The notes under the pieces: model-generated
Databases searched by the model: none
The model's input: the letters and a program-made list of their open reading frames with translations, nothing else
Told to the model about the DNA's origin: nothing
Made by a program: the position numbers and the translations under genes
From: Halorubrum depositum
Lineage (GTDB): Archaea > Halobacteriota > Halobacteria > Halobacteriales > Haloferacaceae
Length of the DNA: 64,000 nt
Assembly (NCBI RefSeq): GCF_007671725.1
Contig: NZ_VCNM01000001.1
Span: 62,001-126,000 of the forward strand
Direction: 5' to 3'
In this document: positions 37,562-46,900 of the stretch, in pieces
Layout: every line of letters begins with the position of its first letter
Numbering within the stretch: the first letter of the stretch is position 1

Positions 37562-37594
37562 TTTCCTAATAGGAATTGTATGCCTAATAGGAAA
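37562..37594 (+). promoter_or_regulatory. Paired CCTAATAGG repeats over the MNT start codon
   Basis: CCTAATAGG occurs at 37565-37573 and 37583-37591, 18 bases apart, and together with their TTT and AAA flanks the two form a near-perfect inverted arrangement. The ATG of the MNT gene (37580-37582) lies between them. This is typical of antitoxin autoregulation, and the N-terminal helix-turn-helix of the MNT protein is the obvious binder. Confidence 0.55.
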
Positions 37595-38245
37595 GATTCT
37601 ATCTCGATAGAGTTGCAATATCCGTTTCCGGAGGATCGGGTATTCCGATACCAAGCGATGCAGGACGTTCTCGACATTCTCATCGACCAGCCGTATGCGA
37701 CGTACTCGATGAGCGAGCTCGCGAACCTCACAGGGGCAAATCAAGGAACGATCTCAAAGGCAGTTAGGCTACTTTCCGATCTCGATGTCATCGAGACTGC
37801 ACAGGACGGGCGGACCCAGCAGGTCCGGATCAACCGTGACCGGCTCACAAAACCGGACCCGGTTCTCTCGATTCCGCAGGACGAGTTTCACCAACCAGTC
37901 CAGGCATTTCTGCAACAACTCCAGGGCCGGTTGGACGAGATAGTCGGGGTCGTCCTGTTCGGAAGCGTCGCTCGGGGGGAAGCAGATAGGACCAGCGACA
38001 TCGACCTCTTGGTGATCGTCGACGAAGATAGAACGGTAGCTCGTCGGACCGTTCAGTCAGTCGTTAGTGATCTCGAAGATCAACGGTTCGAGGGGAATCG
38101 GTACACGTACCAGCCGCTCGTCGAATCGACGGACAGCGTCCAACGAATTGGTGCCCAACTCCGCCCGCAGTTCGACGACGGGATTACGTTGGTGGGTTCC
38201 GACCAACTCTCCGAGCTCCGGACCGAGGTGTACGCCGATGAATGA
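37580..38245 (+). CDS. Minimal nucleotidyltransferase (MNT) antitoxin with helix-turn-helix
   Basis: A 221-residue protein from the ATG at 37580. A winged helix-turn-helix is at residues 28-70 (YSMSELANLTGANQGTISKAVRLLSDLD). The nucleotidyltransferase motif GSVARGEADRTSDIDLLV near residue 130 has the GS and the DxD metal ligands. In HEPN/MNT systems the MNT protein AMPylates and silences the HEPN toxin. It overlaps the HEPN gene by eight bases. The low-GC context fits horizontal transfer. Confidence 0.88.
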   Translation: MPNRKDSISIELQYPFPEDRVFRYQAMQDVLDILIDQPYATYSMSELANLTGANQGTISKAVRLLSDLDVIETAQDGRTQQVRINRDRLTKPDPVLSIPQDEFHQPVQAFLQQLQGRLDEIVGVVLFGSVARGEADRTSDIDLLVIVDEDRTVARRTVQSVVSDLEDQRFEGNRYTYQPLVESTDSVQRIGAQLRPQFDDGITLVGSDQLSELRTEVYADE

Positions 38246-38726
38246 CGATATTCGAGACCAATTGGTGGAGGCCGAGCGAACCTTCGAGGGCAGTCCCGGA
38301 ACGATCGAGGAGGGACTGGACGTCGACGACGCAGAGTTGGTCCAACTTCGCCGTGCCTGCCGGCTGTTGGAGGTCGGCTCGAATCTCCTCGAGCAAGGGT
38401 ACTACACAGTCGTGATCGAGTCGGCGTTCGTCGCTATCGAGCGCACTATCCAGTTCCGATTGATCCACGATGGAGCCATGTCCGCAGCGGAGGTCATCAG
38501 CAGCCACCGACGACTCTACCAACGTGGTGCCGAGATTGGCCTCTACGACGACGCGTTTGGGGAGGACCTTGCCGAGCTGTGGAACCGGAATCGAACGAAG
38601 ACCTATTACAGACTTGGTATCGCGACGAAGGAACAGGCCGAGGCGATGTACCGGCTCGCCGACGATATCCACCGGCACCTCGTCGATATGACGCGGGTGT
38701 CACACGAGTGTCTCTGTCGGGGGTGA
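38238..38726 (+). CDS. HEPN-domain protein, putative toxin
   Basis: A 162-residue helical protein (MNDDIRDQLVEAERTFEGSPG). Helix two reads RACRLLEVGSNLLEQGYYTVVIESAFVAIERTIQFRLI, as in HEPN domains. The catalytic RxxxxH-type motif is RNRTKTYYR near residue 118: the Arg and Tyr are there but the histidine is replaced. RNase activity is therefore uncertain, although RNRTxTYY variants exist in this group. It is paired with the overlapping MNT gene. Confidence 0.85.
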   Translation: MNDDIRDQLVEAERTFEGSPGTIEEGLDVDDAELVQLRRACRLLEVGSNLLEQGYYTVVIESAFVAIERTIQFRLIHDGAMSAAEVISSHRRLYQRGAEIGLYDDAFGEDLAELWNRNRTKTYYRLGIATKEQAEAMYRLADDIHRHLVDMTRVSHECLCRG

Positions 38727-39510
38727 GGTACTCCAAGAGTAGATAGGGTCGCCACTGAGGGCCGGGGGAGCCGGAGGAGAGAACAGGAGATCGACGGTGA
38801 GGAAGATCCCCGGTGGAAGTAAATCCGATCTATCCGTAGAATCGGAATCTCGCTCGGCCGGAACGTCGAAATTCGGATTTAGGAATACGGATACAACGGT
38901 TGGGGATCTCGGGGGTGAGCCTTCCCGGCTCACCGGCATAAATTGGTCGGGTGATGGCCGAGAACTGACAGGCTCCGATGAGCAACAAATGGATGAGTCA
39001 GCGAATAACTCTGTTCTGTCGGTAGAATCGCCTTTTTCGCCGGGCGAAATGTCCGTATTCGATTTCCGGAGAGTCGGGTTCACTCTCCATTGGTCCGGGT
39101 AGAAATGGCCGGAATCTCGACCTATCGACTCCGGTTGTCGCCCGGGACCTCCGAGCATTGACTGAGATCGTCTTCAGTGTCGGACGCTGTAGGTTATTCT
39201 ACCGGCTAAACCGTCATTTTCGCCCGAGGAAACGACCGATTTGTATTATACTGGGTGTGGGTTCGTCAACTATTAAGCCGGGTCGAATTGGCCGGGGATA
39301 ACTCCATACAATTGCCAGTTGGTCGAGGATATTGGAGTGTTAATTAAAAACGACTCGCGGTACCGGGTTGTGTCGAGAAAACGGCCTTTTCCCGCCGAAA
39401 CATCCGAATTCGGTTCAGGAATTGCATCTCCAACGTCCCACGTCGGTCGTGTCATGGCCTATAGTGCGCACGTAGTTGACGGGGTTCTATCTCCAATCCA
39501 GATCTGATTG
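38727..39510. repeat. Degenerate tandem repeat cluster, left
   Basis: No gene is seen. About four diverged units, spaced roughly 170-185 bp, can be picked out by their shared parts: GTAGAATCG followed by CG-rich TTTTCGCCGG and GTCCG-AATTCGG. Examples start near 38833, 39018, 39195 and 39365. Between them the AATTGGTCGGG-like element recurs (near 38943, 39090, 39285). The same motifs are found again at 42132-42789, on the other side of the membrane protein gene. Spacing is too irregular and units too diverged for a CRISPR array. Confidence 0.55.
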
Positions 39511-39590
39511 CTATAGCTCAGAACCTTGCCCGGTAGTAGATGCTGTGGCGGTTTGTCGACGTGGAAGGTAGGAAAAGGACGACGGGGAGA

Positions 39591-39670
39591 ACAGGGCAAT
39601 CGCGGCCTTCCTCGACAGTAACGAGGCGTTGTTCATCCACGGCGAAGTGCTCAATGTCGATGGATTGTGA
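39591..39670 (+). pseudogene. C-terminal remnant of a short-chain dehydrogenase (SDR)
   Basis: The frame ending at TGA 39668-39670 reads AIAAFLDSNEALFIHGEVL then NVDGL. This is the C-terminal signature of SDR oxidoreductases (AxAFLxSxEAxFIxGxVLxVDGG). There is no SDR Rossmann part upstream. It marks DNA captured and deleted within the island. The remainder of the gap (39671-39841) contains the promoter of the next gene, with TATA-like GTATACTAA near 39800. Confidence 0.55.
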
Positions 39671-39841
39671 CATTCTGTCAGGGATGTAGGAGCCGACGCG
39701 GGGGACGCTCGCCGCGTTGTGAGATTCGAGGCGTCAGCATCGGAGTTTTACGCTGCCGTCTCGAACAGAGATGATACGTCACATATACACGCGATACGCG
39801 ATGTATACTAATACGCGTCAACGTCGAAAGTCACTCGGCCT

Positions 39842-41803
39842 ATGCGTTCCCCAGAGTGGGGTGGAAAACGGATCGTGGCGATCCTCGTTTCGGTCGATGT
39901 GCTCTGGCACCTCTTCGAGATCGTCGTAGGACCCCTCGGGAACGAGCTGGCGCTGCTCATTTCGACCGGACTTGAGCTGTTCCCACAACCGCTCGCTGTT
40001 GAGGTAGCGTTCCAGGGATTGATCCTCTTTGCGGCGTTCTATCAGGTGATCCCCGCGATCTTTCGGCCGACGATCGATTCGGAGGCAGTCGCGAAGGGCT
40101 TCAGAGTGCTGTCCTCCTTTCAGAGCACATTACTTGCGTTGCCTCTGCTCGTTGCGCTGAGGATTCCTGAAATGAGCTTCGGTGCTGCCGTAGCGACGGT
40201 CGGGGTGTTTGTCTTCACCATCCAAGTGTTTGCGTACTACCACACCCATCGGGGCGAAGATGACATCTTCACTGGCGAGACTCCTACCCAAGCGCTCCGG
40301 TCTATGTTGGGCGTGTGGTTCACTCGGGTCCGTAGCGGATCAACCGAACACACCGTGGAGAGATCGACCCGCTCGTCGAACCGGTGGCGCGACGCCGAGT
40401 TCGCTGCAGCAGGCAGCATCGCCGCTGTTCCTGCTCTCTACTGTCTGTTCCTCGGCATCCTAGGTGCGCTCGGGGTGAACACGTTCCCGATCTTGGAATC
40501 CGTCATCGCAATCTGGCTTCTCGGCGACTGGCTCGACGGTCGACGCGACCTCGGCCCCAGGTCAAGGAAAGTCCTCCGCGGGAGCAAGGATCTCGAAGGC
40601 CGGATCTACTCGCACTTGAACGTGCTCAGAAGTGGTCGAGAGGGACTTTATGGGATGCTCGTGATCGTCCTCGGATTCTCGATTTCAGTAAGGCTGCTCC
40701 AGATGGGGTTCGCGCCGAGCCAGGTTGCGCACTTCGAGGCGCTGCTGACCGAGTTGTGGCGGCTTGGTGTGAGCGGTGCGCCCCTTCAGGCATTCTTAGT
40801 TCCACTGGAACAGTTGAGCTGGACAATGATTCCGGTGTCGGTCGGCCTGTTCAACCTCTGGTACTGGTACCGGATGCTTCAACGGCTGTCCTATTCCGTC
40901 GATAGAGATGATGGCGAGGTCGACCATTCCGGACCGAAACGATTGGTACGTCGCCCTCCGATGGATGTCTTCGCGATAGGGTGGTTGCTGTTCGCGTTCA
41001 CACAGCTTTCAGCCCTCTTCGCCGTCGCGCGATGGCTGACTCCAACCGGCGGACCGGACGCGTTGGTTGGGGAAGTCTTCGGCATCGTGGTCGCGTTCGC
41101 GTACTGGCCGGCGTTGCTCCTCCTGTGCGTCATCAGTCTCCTCTCACAACTCTCGCCGACACGCCGGCTGTACGGGATGCAACGGATCGAAGCATTCCCG
41201 TTCTTCGAGCTCTCCCGAGAGATGGTTCCGCGAGACCCTCCCCAGTTGGGCATTCCACCTGACGACGACTCCGATGAGCATATGTCTGAGTCTGACGTGC
41301 GCATCGTTTCGATCGAGGTCGCGATCGCCGGCTATCTCGGTATCAACGCGCTGACACTACTTCTCGGGGGTCTGCGAGGTGGAGTGCTTCGGTCAGTCCC
41401 ACCGACAGGGAACGTGCGTCTCGAGGCGGCGTCATCGATCGCGTTGCTCGGATGGCAACCTCTTTTGACCTACCTCTACATCAGCATCGGATTACTTTTG
41501 CTGTCAGTCTCGATAGAGCAACTGCCGATTGACCAGGAGGGCGGCAGGGATAGGATACTCACACTGAGCGACAGGACGCTCGCGGGCGGATTTCATGCGC
41601 CCGTCTTCCGGGAGATATTGTGGATACTCTTCGCTGAGTTCTGTATCGCGATCGTCGTTATTCAACTCGCCTTTCAGGCTCCGCTTCCACTGTTCGTGAT
41701 GTTGATTTTCGGTCCGTTCGCGCTAATCGCGGTTACGATGTTTAGCTTTAGCGTGTGTGCAGTGGTCTCAAGGCTGTACGACGTCCTCGCCGCCGGGTCG
41801 TAA
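39842..41803 (+). CDS. Large multi-pass membrane protein of unknown function
   Basis: A 653-residue protein (MRSPEWGGKRIVAILVSVDVLWHLF) with about twelve to fourteen hydrophobic helices. They fall in three groups: residues 10-135, 185-325 and 375-440, plus 500-650. Charged cytoplasmic loops separate them (residues 140-185, 335-375, 445-490). No transport, kinase or protease motif is seen. It stands alone, with its own TATA about 40 bases upstream, between two clusters of related degenerate repeats. GC is intermediate between host and island. It may be a stable cargo gene of an earlier insertion. Confidence 0.75.
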   Translation: MRSPEWGGKRIVAILVSVDVLWHLFEIVVGPLGNELALLISTGLELFPQPLAVEVAFQGLILFAAFYQVIPAIFRPTIDSEAVAKGFRVLSSFQSTLLALPLLVALRIPEMSFGAAVATVGVFVFTIQVFAYYHTHRGEDDIFTGETPTQALRSMLGVWFTRVRSGSTEHTVERSTRSSNRWRDAEFAAAGSIAAVPALYCLFLGILGALGVNTFPILESVIAIWLLGDWLDGRRDLGPRSRKVLRGSKDLEGRIYSHLNVLRSGREGLYGMLVIVLGFSISVRLLQMGFAPSQVAHFEALLTELWRLGVSGAPLQAFLVPLEQLSWTMIPVSVGLFNLWYWYRMLQRLSYSVDRDDGEVDHSGPKRLVRRPPMDVFAIGWLLFAFTQLSALFAVARWLTPTGGPDALVGEVFGIVVAFAYWPALLLLCVISLLSQLSPTRRLYGMQRIEAFPFFELSREMVPRDPPQLGIPPDDDSDEHMSESDVRIVSIEVAIAGYLGINALTLLLGGLRGGVLRSVPPTGNVRLEAASSIALLGWQPLLTYLYISIGLLLLSVSIEQLPIDQEGGRDRILTLSDRTLAGGFHAPVFREILWILFAEFCIAIVVIQLAFQAPLPLFVMLIFGPFALIAVTMFSFSVCAVVSRLYDVLAAGS

Positions 41804-41889
41804 TCGATGGCACCTGAAGTCAACTCTGTGTGTTCATCGAATTACAGAAGCGGGATTGCTCGGGTCCAACACCGTGAGGCCGAATTCAA

Positions 41890-42131
41890 TCACCGATCAG
41901 TCAAAATCTAGCTTTCAACGAGTACCGATTTATTCGGACTACCGTCATGTGATCTCCCACGACCTTCGCCGGCGATTCGCCCAGCGGTTACTCGTGGAGG
42001 AAAACATGAATCCCCGAGTGGTGAGACAGGTCGGCGGGTGGGACTCCTTCCAAGCTATCGTGCCGTATCTCAACGCTCCTGCCCCCACCGCCGTCGACGA
42101 CGCCTTCGAATCAGCTGGGCTTCACGGGTAA
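41890..42131 (+). pseudogene. C-terminal remnant of a tyrosine recombinase
   Basis: The frame reads HVISHDLRRRFAQRLLVEEN, then RQVGGWDSFQAIVPYLNAP. This is the His-x-x-Arg box and the tyrosine-containing end of an integrase. The core-binding domain and the first Arg are missing. It lies just before the right repeat cluster. This is the second integrase remnant in the island. Confidence 0.75.
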
Positions 42132-42789
42132 CGCCTCGAGAGAATTGGTCGAGATCATCCCCTTCCCCCGGAAACAGCCCCAACAGATACCGGGAAGATT
42201 ATTCTCCGCACCAGGGGCATGAACGCGAAGCCCTCTAAATATGTGAGTTTGGCAGTTCCAGTGGGAATGAAACGGTAAAATCGAGCGATGTTGTAGTCAG
42301 TAGCTGCCGCCCATAGAGGGGGGAAGCACAGTGTCTGTGAAGTATCACAGGTACGCGACTCCCAACCGAAACGGTCCCGGAGAATTGGTCGGGGTTCCCG
42401 GGGGAGACTCGGGAGTGTCCCGGTAAAGACTGGACGTGGCACGTGTCTCTAGAGTCAGAGGATAGGGGGTACTCGGAATATCCGAATTCAGCATTTTTGA
42501 TCGAACGAAAACGCCGAAATCGGCCGATACTTCGGTTAGCAACTACCGGCCATTTCTAGGAGACAGTAAGATGTCTCTGGTGGACTGCGTCAACGACGTC
42601 CGATTCTCGGAGGGACCTCTCAAAATCTCCGGGGAGTTGGTCGGGACTTCCGGGGCTACTCCGGGGACTTCCCTGGCAAAAACTAGGGATCGCTTGAATC
42701 CCCAGAGCCGGGAAGAGAGGAAGCACCCATAATACTCGAATTCGACAGGTTTGATGGAACTGAAATGTCGAAATCGGTCACTCCGCTTG
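42132..42789. repeat. Degenerate tandem repeat cluster, right
   Basis: No gene is seen. Three diverged units of about 240-250 bp are visible. AGAATTGGTC or its variant occurs at 42141, 42381 and 42633, followed by C/G-rich CCGGGG stretches. GAATTC at 42484 and 42738 leads into a shared segment like GGTTTGATGGAACGAAA then CGAAATCGG (third, weaker copy near 42245). Related units lie at 38727-39510. They might be att-like sites, protein-binding iterons or remnants of a repeated element. Confidence 0.55.
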
Positions 42790-43731
42790 TTAGCTGTCCC
42801 CTTCTTCGGCAGGGGATTGTACAACGTCTCCGAGGGACCGCACTAGCTGGACCCCGTTCTCGTAGTTGGTGGTGACCCGATACCCGTCCTCGTCTTGTGT
42901 TACAACCCCTATGCTCGGGTGTGCGAGGAGTTGGAGGGCGGACCGAACCTCTTTGATGGACGGGACATCGTCGGAGTCCTCCATGCCTACGACGATCCAC
43001 CGGACGTCTTCCGCCGTTTCCACAGCCCCATCGGCGCGTTCGAGGGCCCGGATGACTGCGAGGAGGGTCTCTCCGGCGTCAACGCGGTCCTGAATGGATT
43101 CGTCGAGGAGATCAAGCCTGTCGTCCTGGAAGGCTCCGGAGCGGGTCAAGAGAGCCAGGGTCTCCTCCGGGGGAACAGCGTATCGGTCCCGGCGGTCGAG
43201 GAGCTCGACGAGGTCATCGACGGCAAGGGTGGTCAGATCGGTCGTCTCGGCGTTGTCGATGACCTTCGGTACGAACCCCGGGGCGACCACGATAGCATGG
43301 TCGGCCCCTCGTTGGCGGCGGTGCTTGTCCACATTAGTGACCTCCAAGGAGTTGATTCGCCCATTACCCCGAGCTTTCACTTCGACAACGACGTGTTTTG
43401 GGGGTCGGATCTCCACATCGGTATCACCCCCTCCCTCGATCCAGTCAGCGGTACACCCTAATTTGGAGAAGGCCTTCGCGACGAGTTTCTCGAACTCCTC
43501 GTGGGCAGTTCCGTCCGTGCTGGCTGCTCGAAGTTGGTCGGCGAGCGTGGCTCTCACGTCGGCCGAGGACCCGTCGTTCGCGATCGAGATGTCGGTCGTC
43601 TGATCGGCCGGGTCTCCGTTGACGGCGACATCGGATATTGAGGTGACGCTCGGATCGGCGATGCTGACGGCGAAGTCGTAGGCACCGACACCTCCATTGG
43701 TCGCGTCGACGACCACGTCGTACGTCGTCAT
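42790..43731 (-). CDS. Mrr-like restriction endonuclease, N-terminally joined to a cohesin fragment
   Basis: The endonuclease part has FEKLVAKAFSKLGCTADWIEGGGDTDVEI and VVVEVKARGNGRI, the Asp and Glu-x-Lys of a PD-(D/E)XK Mrr-like site, followed by a helical C-terminus. The first 55 residues of this frame (MTTYDVVVDATNGGVGAYDFAV) are instead a cohesin-type surface domain with no signal peptide. That part reads like the interior of a broken upstream gene. The endonuclease may really start at the GTG complementary to 43555-43557 (VRATLADQLRAAS). It would cut modified or foreign DNA. No methyltransferase is near, so a type IV-like role is possible. Confidence 0.8.
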   Translation of the reverse strand: MTTYDVVVDATNGGVGAYDFAVSIADPSVTSISDVAVNGDPADQTTDISIANDGSSADVRATLADQLRAASTDGTAHEEFEKLVAKAFSKLGCTADWIEGGGDTDVEIRPPKHVVVEVKARGNGRINSLEVTNVDKHRRQRGADHAIVVAPGFVPKVIDNAETTDLTTLAVDDLVELLDRRDRYAVPPEETLALLTRSGAFQDDRLDLLDESIQDRVDAGETLLAVIRALERADGAVETAEDVRWIVVGMEDSDDVPSIKEVRSALQLLAHPSIGVVTQDEDGYRVTTNYENGVQLVRSLGDVVQSPAEEGDS

Positions 43732-43895
43732 CTCGCCGCTCGTGACGGTCGCGCTGTTCGGCTAGAGGCTCACCGCGTCTTGAGCGGGTTCTCCTGCTGT
43801 GCTGCCACCGTTTCCTGGCTATCGATCGGTCCGACGCCCAGTGCAGCGCCGCCGAAGCTGGCAGCCACTACCAGCGCCACCGTCGCGATGGTCAT
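43732..43895 (-). pseudogene. Broken cohesin-domain surface protein (signal peptide and start)
   Basis: From the ATG at 43895 the frame gives a signal peptide MTIATVALVVAASFGGAALG and ends QQENPLKTR, because of a one-base shift. In the shifted frame it continues AQDAVSL, stop, PNSATVTSGE, MTTYDVVV. The stop sits where relatives have Glu (GAG to TAG). The first part of the cohesin domain continues into the Mrr-like ORF at 43731-43557. The gene follows the dockerin gene by about 45 bp on the same strand. An older start may be CTG near 43940, where an ATG would be expected. Confidence 0.7.
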
Positions 43896-43940
43896 GATGC
43901 TTTCCAACTCGAATGTCGTCCCGATGTTGCTTGTACTCAG

Positions 43941-46900
43941 TTATGTTCCCTCCTCAGTGAACAGCTTCTGCACGTCGACGACGTCAACCGTTTCGTCACC
44001 GTTGAAGTCGAACGCGTCGAGGCTGCTCTGGACCGTTTCGTCGTCGAGGTTGGCGAACAGCGCTTGGACGTCGACGATGGTGAAGTCGCCGTCGCCGTTG
44101 ACGTCCTCGTAGAGGCCGTCACCGTCCGGGTCCGTCGGCGCGTTCTCGAAGTCGCCGATCGCCGGCGGTCCCTCCCCCTTGCCGTCGTCCGGTTCCTCGA
44201 CCGAGAGGGTCGCGGTCTCGGAGTCGTTCTCGGCGAAGACGCCGTGAGCGTAATCGCCGGCTTCGAGACCGTCCGTCCCGATGCCGGTGAACTCGACGGT
44301 CGTCGACTCTCCGGGCTCTAACTGGACGTCCTGAGAGATGACCACGTCGTCGTCGTCGCCGAAGCCGTCGCCCTCGGCGTCGAGCCGGAACTCGACCGAC
44401 TGCGTTGCGCCTTGACCGCCGTCGTTGGTGACGTCGGTGGAGACGTCGACGGCGTCGCCCTGCGTGGCAGTAGCCGGCGCGCTCAGGTTCGAGACTTGGA
44501 AGTTCGCCGGCTCTGGTTCGGGCGCGTCGATCGTGATCGTCGCGGTCGCCGAGTCGTTCTCCGTGGAGACGCCGTGGGTGTAGTCGCCAGGTGCGAGGAC
44601 GCCCGTATCGATCCCGTCGAACGTGACGGTCCGCGTCTCATCGGACGTCAGCGTCACGTCCTGCGCGGTCAGCTCTTCGAGGGTGCCGTCATCGTCGGTG
44701 TCGAGACCGAACGCCACCGACTGCGTGGCTTCCTGTCCACCGGCGTTGCTGATGTCCGCCGAGACGGTGATGTTCTCGCCCTGCGTCGCCGCGCCCGGCG
44801 CGCTCAGGTTCGAGACCTGGAAGTCCGCCGGCTCCGGTTCGGGCGCGTCGATCGTGATCGTCGCGGTCGCCGAGTCGTCGTCGGTAAAGACGCCGTGGTC
44901 GTAGTCGCCGGCGTCAAGGTCGCTCGTATCAATGTCACTGAAGGTGACAGTCGTCGACTGTTCAGGATCCAACTGGACCTCCCGAGTGAGGACCACGTCG
45001 TCGTCGCCAAAGCCGTCGTCGTCAGCGTCGAGCCGGAACGCCACCGACTGGGTGGCCACCTGTTCACCGTCGTTGGTGGCGTTGGCGGAGACGTCGATCG
45101 CGTCGCCCTGTGTCGCGTTCTCCGGTGCGCTCAGGTTCGAGATCTGGAAGTTCGCCGGATCCGGCGACTCGACGGTCACTTCCACGGTGTCGGTGTCCGT
45201 GTTTCCTGTGGCATCGGAAACACGCAGAGTCACTGTCTGAGTACCGGTGGCTTGGTACGTATGCGTGATAGACTGTCCGGATTTCTCGTAGTCACCGTCG
45301 CCATCAACGTCCCACTCGTAGGATTCGATACCGACATTGTCAGACGATCCACTTCCATCGAACGATACGGTCTCACCGACAGAGATACTCTTGTCTTCGC
45401 CACCAGTAGCAGTAGGTGGCGAATTGTCCTCGATAGCCACCTCGACGGTATCTGTATCCATGTTGCCTTCCGCATCCGACACACGGAGAGTGACTGTGTT
45501 AGTACCCGCAGTTCGGAAGGTGTGGGAGACGGTCGGTCCGTATTTCTCGTAGTCACCGTCGCCATCGATGTCCCACTCGTAGGACTCGATACCGACATTG
45601 TCAGAGGAGCCACTTCCGTCGAAAGATATCTCGCTGCCGATGGAAGCCGTTTTATCTCCTCCAGCATCTGCGGTGGGACTGGCGGTATCTTCAACAGTTA
45701 CTTGCACAGTATCGGTGTCTGCGTTCCCTGCGGCGTCAGTAACGCGGAGAGTAACGGTTTGAGTACCCACGGTCTGGAAGGTGTGGGAGACGGTCGGTCC
45801 GTATTTCTCGTAGTCTCCGTCGCCATCGATGCCCCACTCGTAGGACTCGATACCGACATTGTCAGAGGAGCCACTTCCGTCGAAATTCACCTCGACACCG
45901 ATTGAAACGGCTATATCATCTCCCGCATCAGCAGTCGGTCCTGCATCGTCTTCGACGGTCACTTCCACGGTGTCGGTATCCGTGTTTCCAGCTGCATCAG
46001 AGACACGAAGCGTGACAATCGTCGGACCCGTATTCTGGAACGTGTGTGCGATAGAAGATGACCCACTGGATTTCTCGAAGTCACCATCATCGTCAAGATC
46101 CCATTCGTAGGTAGTGATGCCAACATTATCTGACGATCCACTTCCGTCGAAAGTGACACTACTTCCAACAGTAGTCGTTTTATGTGGGCCAGCATCGGCT
46201 GTTGGGTCGGTCCCATCTTCGACGGTCACGGAAACGGTGTCGGTGTCCGTATTCCCTGCGCCATCTCTCACTCGTAATGTGACATCTTTCGTCCCGGTCG
46301 TTTGGAACGTGTGTGCGATAGAAGGTGACCCACTGGATTTCTCGAAGTTACCGTCATCGTCAAGATCCCATTCATAGGTGGTGATGCCAACATTATCTGA
46401 CGATCCACTTCCATCAAAAGAGATCTCACTGCCGATGGAAGCCGTCTTGTCTCCTCCAGCGTCTGCCGTGGGACTGACAGGATCTCCGACAGTTACCTGC
46501 ACAGTGTCGGTGTCTGCGTTCCCCGCGGCGTCAGTAACGCGGAGAGTAACGGTTTGAGTACCAACGTTTTGGAAAGTGTGGGAGACTGTCGCTCCGGGTT
46601 TCTCGTAGTTACCGTCGTCATCAATGTCCCACTCGTAGGACTCAATACCGACGTTATCAGAGGAGATGCTTCCGTCGAACGATACGGTCTCACCAACAGA
46701 GATCGTCTTGTCTTTGCCAGCAGTCGCAGTTGGTGTTGAAGTGTCTTTTTGTTCGACAGTGATAACGTGCTCATATGCGTACTCTCCTTGGTCGTCCTTC
46801 AGCACACCAGTGTTGCCAGCATCTTCCCATCCCGGGTCCGGGTTGAGGCTCCCTCGAGAGTTGTCCGCCCAAGCGATCGATTTTGCCCAAACCCGAATGT

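Noticed and set aside
38727-39510. Possible CRISPR array because of regular motif spacing
   Set aside because: Units are about 170-185 bp, diverged, and lack constant short repeats with unique spacers; no cas genes are near.
44412-45905. A 497-codon plus-strand frame inside the surface-protein gene
   Set aside because: It is antisense to the repeated PKD/CARDB region and its apparent repeats only mirror those domains.
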